Assembly: GCF_022810405.1 (NCBI RefSeq)
Contig: NZ_JALGQE010000004.1
Location: 338,694-402,693, forward strand
Direction of reading: 5' to 3'
DNA: 64,000 nucleotides
Source: Rhodococcus sp. ARC_M5
Lineage (GTDB): Bacteria; Actinomycetota; Actinomycetes; Mycobacteriales; Mycobacteriaceae
Shown here: piece by piece, positions 15,762 through 22,800 of the stretch
Numbering within the stretch: the first letter of the stretch is position 1
How the letters are laid out: each line of letters opens with the position of its first letter
The notes under the pieces: model-generated
Told to the model about the DNA's origin: nothing
What the model saw: only the letters and a program-made list of their open reading frames with translations
Databases searched by the model: none
Program-made: the position numbers and the translations under genes

Positions 15762-17432
15762 TCACTCGACGGGGTTGGCCATCTCCTGCAGCAACCGGCT
15801 CGTCATCCGCACTGCCTGATCCCCACCGTCTGCGTCCTCGATGTACACCGCGAAGGCGACGTCACCACTGGTGGCGAGAACGAACCGATCGTCGGCACTT
15901 TCCCCGGCGAATCCCTGCACACCGTCGAACGTATCGAGGCCGCTGCTCCTCGACGAGTCGGCGAGTATGCCGCGCAATCGATTTGCCGCATCCGAGCCGA
16001 TGGCCTCGGACTCGCGATTCGCGACGGCGGTCTGACCGGCGACGATCGTCGGAATCGGAGCGCTGCCCCGCGAGATCGCGGCCGCCATCTGCGCGAGTCC
16101 GAACGGCGTCACCGTCGCCTCGTCCCCGGAGGACGTGGACACGGTCCTGATGCCGTCGATCGCGCTGCGACTGTCGGCGGGAGTACCGGTGTAGGCATCG
16201 AGCCCGGGCATCGAGTAGCTGATTCCGAGACCGAGCCCCGCAGCCGCGTCCTCGGCGCTGGCGTCACCGCGATCGGACTGCACTGCTCTCACCAACTCGG
16301 ACGCGGTGCCGGCCGGGTAGGAGCCCCCGAACACGACGTCGCCCTGCTCGTTCGCGTAACTGTTCTGTGCCGCAGCGAGAATCGCTCCGGTCGAGGTGGA
16401 CAGTGCGACGATCGACGCCGACGACCCCGCCATGACAACTGCGTTCTCGGCTGCCAGCTGGACGCGCGGATCGAGCGTCGCGTGCAGGTCCGGTCCGCCG
16501 GGTCCTTGGAATCCGACGCGGCGTTCGCCGGTGCCGTCGACGGTGTAGGTGTCGACGGCCCAGCCTGCGGTGGCGTCGCGTCCGGCCTGCCAGGCGCTGC
16601 GCAGGGAGTCGAGCACGGGTGAGGTGATCCGACGGTCGTCGACGATGAGCTTGGGTTGCGGAGAAACCACCACTCCCGGCACGGCTCGCAGGTCGTCTTC
16701 GAGGACGGCGAAGTCGTCGTCGCGCAGAGTCACTGCCGTGATCGGCGCACCGCCGGACGAATTCAACTCTGCCAGCATCGATTCGGAGGTGATGAGCGGT
16801 GCGACAACGTCGATGACGTCCGCGAGTTGTGCGGTGGACGCCGCCGGATCGCTCATCTGCGCCGGGTCGAGGGTAATGGCGTTGATGGTTCGCTCGCTCA
16901 TCAGCACGTTGTTCGCGGCGTCGAAGATCAGCGGCGGCGCGGCGTCGGTGCGGGTGTAGCGAACAGATCCCCCCGAGGTGAGGTCGGGGACGAGGGTGGC
17001 CGGATCCCACGCGATGCGCCAGCCGACGCTGAGCTTCTTGGTCGAGCCCTGTGCGCTGTACTTCCAGTCCTTGCCCTCACCGAAGTTCCACGCGGACGCG
17101 AGAGTGAAGAAGCCACTCTCGTCGGAGAGGTCCATGTACTGGGTCAGATCGAAATCACCGGTGGACGTGCCGCCGGCCGACAAGCCGTCGAACATCTGGT
17201 TCAGCGCAGCCGTCGCGGCGTTCGGGTAGGTCGTCATCGCAGCAGCCGTCGCGACGTCTCGGTTGTCCAGAGCATCGACGAACTTCGAGACCAGCACCTC
17301 GGCCTCGCTCGGCGGGCGATCGACCATCCAGAACACTGCCGAAACCGTCAACGTCGCCGATGCTGCAACGGCGACGAGGTAGCGACCGCGGACCTTGCGC
17401 GGGCCACGACGGGCACGACTCATAGAACTCAT
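15762..17432 (-). CDS. Degenerate penicillin-binding protein (catalytic motifs lost)
   Basis: 556 residues, intact frame. One N-terminal membrane helix (~18-37), a MecA_N/NTF2-like domain (~40-150), PBP dimerisation region and a transpeptidase-like C-terminus. Alignment by eye with the adjacent PBP (17532-19361) shows the nucleophile motif S-T-F-K replaced by T376-A-S-E379, about 50 residues including the SCN motif deleted, and K-T-G replaced by E-S-A. It therefore cannot acylate. It lacks a lipobox. The gene is probably a tandem duplicate kept for a structural or regulatory role, or is decaying without frameshift. Confidence 0.88.
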   Translation of the reverse strand: MSSMSRARRGPRKVRGRYLVAVAASATLTVSAVFWMVDRPPSEAEVLVSKFVDALDNRDVATAAAMTTYPNAATAALNQMFDGLSAGGTSTGDFDLTQYMDLSDESGFFTLASAWNFGEGKDWKYSAQGSTKKLSVGWRIAWDPATLVPDLTSGGSVRYTRTDAAPPLIFDAANNVLMSERTINAITLDPAQMSDPAASTAQLADVIDVVAPLITSESMLAELNSSGGAPITAVTLRDDDFAVLEDDLRAVPGVVVSPQPKLIVDDRRITSPVLDSLRSAWQAGRDATAGWAVDTYTVDGTGERRVGFQGPGGPDLHATLDPRVQLAAENAVVMAGSSASIVALSTSTGAILAAAQNSYANEQGDVVFGGSYPAGTASELVRAVQSDRGDASAEDAAAGLGLGISYSMPGLDAYTGTPADSRSAIDGIRTVSTSSGDEATVTPFGLAQMAAAISRGSAPIPTIVAGQTAVANRESEAIGSDAANRLRGILADSSRSSGLDTFDGVQGFAGESADDRFVLATSGDVAFAVYIEDADGGDQAVRMTSRLLQEMANPVE

Positions 17433-17439
17433 GAGTCAC

Positions 17440-17468
17440 AATATTCACTGTAGTCACACGAGTAACAA
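17440..17468 (-). promoter_or_regulatory. Candidate promoter of the degenerate PBP gene
   Basis: On the minus strand TTGTTA (17463-17468) and AATATT (17440-17445) are separated by 17 bases. The start would fall at about 17433, next to the ATG at 17432, so the mRNA would be leaderless. TGTGACT occurs twice across the element. Confidence 0.45.
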
Positions 17469-17531
17469 GCACGGGATTCATACGAGCCGGTCACGATTGG
17501 GATACGGCGTGGTCTGTTTACCTGAGGCTGT

Positions 17532-19361
17532 TCACCTCAGGAAACGTCCCGCAGCCTCGATGGCCGGCGTAGAGCTGCCCGCGTTGTTCACGAAGACCGC
17601 GAACGCAAGATCACCGGAAATCCCGACGAACCAGCCGTGAGCGCCCTCGTTGTTCGCACCGAACTCAGCGGTGCCGGTCTTGCCCAGCAACCCGGGGATG
17701 TCGTTGAGCGCCGTAGCCGTGCCGCCGGTGATGGTCTCGCGCATCATGGCTTTGACCTCCTCGGTGACCTGTGCATTCACCGCTGCCGGCTGCATGTTTC
17801 CCACGCCGGGCTCACCTGCGACAACCGTCGGTGGGAGCAAACCGTTGTTCGCGATCGACGACGCGACCATCGCCATTCCGAACGGCGACGCGGTCACCTG
17901 CCCCTGACCGATGGCGGATTCGACGCGCTGCGCCGGGGTGTCGGCCGACGGCACCGAACCGGTGACCGTCGTCAGCCCGGGGGTGACGTAGTCGACGCCG
18001 AGGCCGTACTGCGCGGCCGCGTCGGTCAGTCCGTTCGGCGGGAGTGCCACGCCGAGGCGGCCCATCGTCGTGTTGCACGACTTGGCAAAGGCGGTGTGCA
18101 GCGGCACCTCACCGAGATCGAAGTTGTCGTCGTTCGGGATCTGCCTGCCCTCGATGTTCTCGGTCGCCGGGCACGCCAGCACGGTATCGGGAGTGACGGC
18201 ACCGGACTGCAGTGCAGCCGAGGTCGTCACCGTCTTGAACGTCGACCCCGGCGGGTACAGACCGGTCAGCGCGATCGGACCCTCGGCGTCCGCGGCGGCA
18301 TTCTGCGCCACGGCGAGAACCGCCCCCGTCGACGGCCGAAGCGCGACGATCGCAGCCTGCTGCGGCAGCGACGCGAGGGCATTCTCGGCTTTGAGCTGCA
18401 GAGCCGAGTCCAGGGTGGTCGCAATGTCGTCGCCGGTTCCGGCATCGCGTCCGGCAAGCGGAGTGATGGTGCCGTCGGCGGCTACGGCCTGCACGGCCCA
18501 CCCACGATTGGCCGCCTGCTCCTGCTCCCACAGCGTCGTCAGGTCGCTGAGGACCGGCGAGACGAGGTTGCGGTCGGTGGCGAGCAGTCGCGTCTGCGGA
18601 GCCAGCGTGACTCCGGGGACGGTCGCGAGCTGGGCACCGATGGGATCGATATCCGCCTGACGGAGAGTGACGACTGTCGCTGAATTACCCTGCGCGCCAG
18701 CAACAGTCGCCGCGACCGACTCTGCTGTGATGCCCGGAACGACGGATCCGACGAGGTTCGCGACCGCTGCCGGATCCGCTGTCGCATCGACGTTGACGAG
18801 GGTGACCACCTGCTGCGACATGAGCTCGACGCCGTTGCCGTCGAAGATGCGCGGTGCGACGAGTGCGTCGGTCGGCGTGAAGCGCACCGACGAGTCGGCC
18901 GTCAGCCCCGGTGCCAACATCGCCGGATCCCACGCGATTTTCCATCCCTGCTCGGTCTCCGTCGCGGACGCCGAGGTGGTGTAGCTCCACTCCTTCGGCT
19001 CACCGTCGGGTTCGGCGGTGCCGTCGGTGGTCGTCGAGAAGCGCCAGTCGGCATTCAACGTGAACGAACCGGCGTCCTCGTTGGGGTCGACGGCCTCGAA
19101 ATCGGGAGTTGCCGTGACCGTTCCGCCGCCGGACAAACCGTCGTACAACGCGGTGAGCGCTGCCGTCGCACCCGCCGGATCGGTGGTCAACGCAGCCGCC
19201 TGATCGATGTTCGAGCTGTTCACCGCGGCCGCGAACTGCTCGGCGACCGTCTGCGGCTGATCCGGACCACTCTGACCGCAGGCGGCAAGCACCAACGCCG
19301 ATACGGACACGATCACGGCCAGAGTCGTCGGTCTTCTCGAAGTGCGCACGGAGTCGATCAT
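17532..19361 (-). CDS. Penicillin-binding lipoprotein, class B-like transpeptidase
   Basis: 609 residues. Signal peptide with lipobox L-A-A-C28, MecA_N/NTF2-like domain (~38-155), dimerisation domain (~160-300) and transpeptidase domain (~330-end). All three active-site motifs are present: S373-T-F-K376, S428-C-N430 and K561-T-G563. It should crosslink peptidoglycan on the outer face of the membrane and bind beta-lactams; proteins of this layout are related to low-affinity PBPs and mycobacterial PbpA/PBP-lipo-type proteins. A purine-rich GGAGG lies 13 bases before the ATG. The degenerate paralogue follows 99 bases downstream on the same strand. Confidence 0.93.
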   Translation of the reverse strand: MIDSVRTSRRPTTLAVIVSVSALVLAACGQSGPDQPQTVAEQFAAAVNSSNIDQAAALTTDPAGATAALTALYDGLSGGGTVTATPDFEAVDPNEDAGSFTLNADWRFSTTTDGTAEPDGEPKEWSYTTSASATETEQGWKIAWDPAMLAPGLTADSSVRFTPTDALVAPRIFDGNGVELMSQQVVTLVNVDATADPAAVANLVGSVVPGITAESVAATVAGAQGNSATVVTLRQADIDPIGAQLATVPGVTLAPQTRLLATDRNLVSPVLSDLTTLWEQEQAANRGWAVQAVAADGTITPLAGRDAGTGDDIATTLDSALQLKAENALASLPQQAAIVALRPSTGAVLAVAQNAAADAEGPIALTGLYPPGSTFKTVTTSAALQSGAVTPDTVLACPATENIEGRQIPNDDNFDLGEVPLHTAFAKSCNTTMGRLGVALPPNGLTDAAAQYGLGVDYVTPGLTTVTGSVPSADTPAQRVESAIGQGQVTASPFGMAMVASSIANNGLLPPTVVAGEPGVGNMQPAAVNAQVTEEVKAMMRETITGGTATALNDIPGLLGKTGTAEFGANNEGAHGWFVGISGDLAFAVFVNNAGSSTPAIEAAGRFLR

Positions 19362-19410
19362 GCCCCAGCGCCTCCGCGAAACTCTGGTGGCACGATCCTG
19401 AAATTGGGTG

Positions 19411-19434
19411 TAATTATGTAATCAGTCTTACAAC
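19411..19434. promoter_or_regulatory. A/T-rich region with TGTAA/TTACA dyad
   Basis: An A/T-rich stretch in the divergent gap contains TGTAA (19411-19415) and TTACA (19430-19434), with TAATTA and TAATCA as -10 candidates between them. It lies 20 bases upstream of the next ATG and could be an operator for that gene, whose C-terminus looks like a small helical DNA-binding module. No second copy was found. Confidence 0.3.
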
Positions 19435-19453
19435 CACAATCTCGGGAGCCCAC

Positions 19454-19999
19454 ATGAAACCCAACGGACGCTCGTTCGGTCGCCCCGGCGGCTGGCAGCA
19501 CGCAGACATTCCGAACGCCACCGACGCAGCCGACTGGTTCGGTGGCCGACTCCCGGACACCTGGTTCGACGGTGCCGCCTCCGTCGAGGTCGATCGAGAG
19601 GAGATCGTCGTCGTCGGGACACTGCCCGTAGAGCAGGACAGTTCACCCGCAGCCACCGAGGGCCGTATCGCGCGGTTCCGGGAAACGACCCGCGGCGACC
19701 GCATGCACATCGCCGACGAGGCCGAGAAGCGGTACGGACGCAAGGTCGCCTGGGGAGTGAGAACCGGATCCGAAACGGTCCTGTTCACCCACCTCGCGGT
19801 ACCGGTCATGACCCGCCTACGTCAGCCCGAGCGTCGCGTCCTGGACACCCTCGTCGACGCCGGCGTGGCCCGGTCTCGCGCCGACGCCCTCGCCTGGGCC
19901 GTCAAGCTGGTCGGTGAACACACACAGGAGTGGCTCGACGAACTGCGCGGAGCCATGGAGACGGTCGACGAACTGCGCAAGAAGGGCCCCACGGTGTAA
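19454..19999 (+). CDS. Conserved hypothetical protein, possible ribbon-helix-helix C-terminus
   Basis: 181 residues, soluble and charged. The N-terminal ~110 residues are mixed alpha/beta with no recognised motif (W-F-G-G-R-L-P-D-T-W-F near residue 29; R-T-G-S-E-T-V-L-F-T-H near residue 103). The last ~60 residues (ARSRADALAWAVKLV then an acidic helix) resemble the helical part of a ribbon-helix-helix or antitoxin-like module. No toxin partner is adjacent. A GGAG ribosome binding site sits eight bases before the ATG. I do not recognise a function. Confidence 0.65.
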   Translation: MKPNGRSFGRPGGWQHADIPNATDAADWFGGRLPDTWFDGAASVEVDREEIVVVGTLPVEQDSSPAATEGRIARFRETTRGDRMHIADEAEKRYGRKVAWGVRTGSETVLFTHLAVPVMTRLRQPERRVLDTLVDAGVARSRADALAWAVKLVGEHTQEWLDELRGAMETVDELRKKGPTV

Positions 20000-20004
20000 T
20001 TCGC

Positions 20005-20034
20005 TTGCGCGCTCGTCGGGTTCGGGGCTAGCGT
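20005..20034 (+). promoter_or_regulatory. Candidate promoter of the ABC-F gene
   Basis: TTGCGC (20005-20010) and TAGCGT (20029-20034) are 18 bases apart. A start near 20041 would give a leader of about 92 bases, long for this window, containing the short reading frame at 20072-20092. Confidence 0.4.
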
Positions 20035-20071
20035 GATTCTCGCCTTGTTGCCCACAGATTCGGAGAGGCCA

Positions 20072-20092
20072 TTGCTCTTCCAGAGGTTCTAG
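20072..20092 (+). CDS. Possible six-codon leader peptide upstream of ABC-F gene
   Basis: TTG CTC TTC CAG AGG TTC TAG encodes M-L-F-Q-R-F. GGAGAGG (20062-20068) precedes it at a usable, slightly short distance. Ribosome-stalling leader peptides control many antibiotic-resistance ABC-F genes, and the frame ends 40 bases before the ABC-F start. The frame is too short to be significant by itself, so this is a hypothesis. Confidence 0.3.
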   Translation: MLFQRF

Positions 20093-20132
20093 ACGCCTGC
20101 AGATCGTCCGCATGCACACCTTTGGAGCGCCC

Positions 20133-21734
20133 ATGCCTCATTCATCCTCCCTTTCTGTCTCGAACCTGACGTTCTCTTGGCCCGACGGCGACCCCGTGTT
20201 CGACGCCTTGTCGGCCATCTTTCCCAGCGGCACAACAGGTCTCATCGGATCCAACGGTGCCGGGAAGTCGACGCTCCTGCGATTGCTCGCCGGGGAGTCG
20301 ACACCGCAACGAGGGTCCATCTCGATACCGGGCGTCTTGGGGTACCTGCGTCAGGACGTCGCCCTGGACCCCGACCTGCCCGTGGATCGGGTCCTGGCGA
20401 TCGATTCTGTGCGAAAAGCACTGCACCGCATCGAATCCGGGGATTCCACCGAGGACGACTTCGCGATGGTCGGGTCCGCCTGGGACGTCGAGGAACGCGC
20501 TCTGGCACTGCTGAGCAAGCTCGGACTCGGCGGCATCGTCGGCTCTCTCGATGACCTCGATCGACGGGTCGGCACCCTGTCGGGCGGCGAGACCATGCTG
20601 CTCGCTCTCACGGCAGAGTTACTGGCCGAGCCCGACGTACTGCTGCTGGACGAGCCCACCAACAACCTCGATCAGGTTGCGCGAGAACGCTTGTACACGG
20701 CGGTCGACGGCTACACGGGTGTGCTGATCGTGTGTACTCACGATCTCGAGCTGCTCGAACGCGTCGACACCATCGCCGAGGTCCGGGCCGAGCGTCGCGG
20801 AGTCTCGCGGCTGCGCATGTTCGGCGGCAACTATCAGCACTATCGCTCGGTGGTCGACGCAGAACAGGAGGCGGCACGGGCAACTATCCGCGACGCCAAG
20901 AACGACGTCCGCAAGCAGGAACGCGAATTGATCGACACACAGATCAAACTCGACAGACGCCTGCGCTTCGGCAAGAAGATGGAAGAGCAGAAGCGCGTGC
21001 CTCCGATCCTTGCAGGCCGACGCAAGCGGGCCGCCCAGGAATCAGCCGGCAAACTTCGCGGAACCCACAGCGACCGCGTCGACGACGCCCGATCATCACT
21101 GTCGGCCGCCGAGGATCTCCTGCGCGACGACCGCGAGATTCGCGTCGACCTCCCGGCAACGAAAGTTCATCCCGGACAGGTGGTTCTGGCTCACGACGAC
21201 ATAAACATCGTGGGTCCCGAACGCATCGCACTGATCGGACCGAACGGTAGCGGCAAGACCACCCTGTTGCGGGCCTTGGACGCCACCGGGGCAGAGGTGC
21301 CGTGGAAGTATCTGCCGCAGCGACTCGACGTCTTCGACGAAGCTCGCACCGTCGCCGAGAACGTATCCGACGTTGCACCACACGCCACCGCCGAACAGAT
21401 CCGGGGACAACTCGCGCGCTTCCTGTTCCGCGGATCCGACGCCGACGCCGTCGTCGCCACCCTCTCCGGTGGCGAACGACTACGGGCGGCACTGGCACGA
21501 ATTCTGCTGGCCGACCCTGCCCCGAAACTACTGATGCTCGACGAACCCACCAACAATCTCGACATCACCAGCCGACAACACCTCATCGACGCGCTCGGGA
21601 CATTCGAGGGTGCGCTGATCATCGCGAGCCACGATCGACCGTTCCTCGACGCCATCGCCCCCACCCGCATCATCGACCTCACCCCGACCGCCGAATCCGC
21701 CGAAGAAGCGCCCACCCGTAGGGACTCAATGTGA
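20133..21734 (+). CDS. ABC-F family ATPase
   Basis: 533 residues, two ABC domains in one chain with no membrane segment, joined by a long charged linker (~215-330) as in translational ABC-F proteins. Walker A motifs GSNGAGKST and GPNGSGKTT, signature LSGGE twice, and Walker B LLLDEPTNN and LMLDEPTNN are all intact. Such proteins act on ribosomes, and several confer resistance to drugs binding the peptidyl transferase centre. ATG at 20133 has GGAG eight bases upstream; an in-frame ATG at 20112 has none. The stop lies within a palindromic repeat. Confidence 0.9.
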   Translation: MPHSSSLSVSNLTFSWPDGDPVFDALSAIFPSGTTGLIGSNGAGKSTLLRLLAGESTPQRGSISIPGVLGYLRQDVALDPDLPVDRVLAIDSVRKALHRIESGDSTEDDFAMVGSAWDVEERALALLSKLGLGGIVGSLDDLDRRVGTLSGGETMLLALTAELLAEPDVLLLDEPTNNLDQVARERLYTAVDGYTGVLIVCTHDLELLERVDTIAEVRAERRGVSRLRMFGGNYQHYRSVVDAEQEAARATIRDAKNDVRKQERELIDTQIKLDRRLRFGKKMEEQKRVPPILAGRRKRAAQESAGKLRGTHSDRVDDARSSLSAAEDLLRDDREIRVDLPATKVHPGQVVLAHDDINIVGPERIALIGPNGSGKTTLLRALDATGAEVPWKYLPQRLDVFDEARTVAENVSDVAPHATAEQIRGQLARFLFRGSDADAVVATLSGGERLRAALARILLADPAPKLLMLDEPTNNLDITSRQHLIDALGTFEGALIIASHDRPFLDAIAPTRIIDLTPTAESAEEAPTRRDSM

Positions 21735-21805
21735 CATTTGGTGGACGGGAGTGGAGCCTGCGGAACGACCCACAGGCGCAGTGTGGGGGTCAATGTCACG
21801 TTGAG
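21725..21805. repeat. Nested 81-bp palindromic element
   Basis: Outer arms CTCAATGTGACATT (21725-21738) and AATGTCACGTTGAG (21792-21805) pair over 14 positions with one G-U. An inner stem GCCTG/CAGGC (21756-21760, 21773-21777) is nested within. GTGGAC occurs just inside the left arm and just after the right one. The element overlaps the ABC-F stop codon and the upstream GTG candidate of the next gene. It differs in sequence from the other two palindrome families here. Confidence 0.55.
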
Positions 21806-21831
21806 TGGACTTCAAAGGCAAGAATCGCGGG

Positions 21832-22617
21832 GTGGAGTACGCCTCGAATGCAGATGATGGAACACGGATCGCGTACACGGTGGTGGGGTCCGGGCCGCCG
21901 TTGTTGATGGTGCACGGCAGTTTTCTGACGCACACGATCTGGCGGACGTTCGGCTATGTGAAGGCGCTACGTGGCAGTCGGCAGTTGATTCTGATCGACA
22001 GTCGCGGTCACGGCCGCAGCGAGAAGCCGCATTCTCCCGACGCCTACGCAATGGGTAACATCGTCGGCGATCTGACGGCGGTGCTCGACGCAGTGGGTGT
22101 CGACGCCGTCGACTATCTGGGGTATTCGTTCGGGGCCCGGGCGGGCTTGGCGTTGACCGCGGCGAGGCCCGAGCGAGTGCGATCACTGGCCGTCGGCGGC
22201 GGTAGTCACGGCGCTCAGGCCGGCGCGTTCGACCGCCTCTTCTTTCCCGGGTGCGCAGATGTGTTGGAGCAGCGCGGCATGGACGGCTTTCTCGAGGCAT
22301 GGAGCAGCCACCGCATGTTCCCCATCGACGCCGGAACGCGAGCGGTGTTCTCCGCCAACGACGCTCGAGCCATAGCCGCGTACATTCGAGCGTCCGACGC
22401 CGATCCCGGCCTACCGGACGAGGCGCTGCAGCAGTTCACCCAGCCGTCTCTGTTCTACGTCGGCAGCCAGGACGGCACCAGGCTCGACGACACACGGGCC
22501 GCCGCCGCTCTGGTGCCGAACTCCGAATTGCATGTCATTCGCGGCTTCGACCACGCGACGACGATGGCGGCGTCCGCAGAGGTGCTCGAACACCTCGAAC
22601 GGTTCTGGAGCAACTGA
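21832..22617 (+). CDS. Alpha/beta hydrolase
   Basis: 261 residues from the chosen GTG. It has the alpha/beta-hydrolase core: LLMVHGSF oxyanion loop, nucleophile elbow G-Y-S-F-G with the catalytic Ser, an acidic residue near VGSQDGTRLDD, and His in GFDHATT. The substrate cannot be told; small esters, lactones or chlorinated compounds are possible. An in-frame GTG at 21805 lies inside the palindromic element, so I prefer 21832, although neither has a clear ribosome binding site. It converges on the acyl-CoA synthetase gene across two repeat copies. Confidence 0.8.
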   Translation: MEYASNADDGTRIAYTVVGSGPPLLMVHGSFLTHTIWRTFGYVKALRGSRQLILIDSRGHGRSEKPHSPDAYAMGNIVGDLTAVLDAVGVDAVDYLGYSFGARAGLALTAARPERVRSLAVGGGSHGAQAGAFDRLFFPGCADVLEQRGMDGFLEAWSSHRMFPIDAGTRAVFSANDARAIAAYIRASDADPGLPDEALQQFTQPSLFYVGSQDGTRLDDTRAAAALVPNSELHVIRGFDHATTMAASAEVLEHLERFWSN

Positions 22618-22690
22618 CCTCAGCGCCCATTATTCGCCTCGAGAATCGGGATGCCGCCTCCCACAGCAAATAGTGGACAGCCACATCACC
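22611..22690. repeat. Extragenic palindrome, copy B1
   Basis: An 80-bp copy identical to copy B2 at 73 of 80 positions, beginning inside the last codons of the hydrolase gene. Four of the seven changes fall in the left arm, so its hairpin is weakened, while the right arm AATAGTGGACA is intact. A 30-bp unique spacer separates it from B2. Confidence 0.75.
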
Positions 22691-22720
22691 TACGGCAAGC
22701 GAAACCCTGCGCGCCCGCAC

Positions 22721-22800
22721 CAACTGACCTGAGTGTCCACTATTCGCCTCCAGAATCGGAATCCCGCCTCCCACAGCAAATAGTGGACAGCCACATCACC
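22721..22800. repeat. Extragenic palindrome, copy B2
   Basis: An 80-bp copy with perfect 11-bp arms TGTCCACTATT (22734-22744) and AATAGTGGACA (22779-22789). The final bases (GCCACATCACC) contain the TGA of the acyl-CoA synthetase on the minus strand. With B1 it fills the gap between two convergent genes, as copy A does at 14896-14971. Confidence 0.8.
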
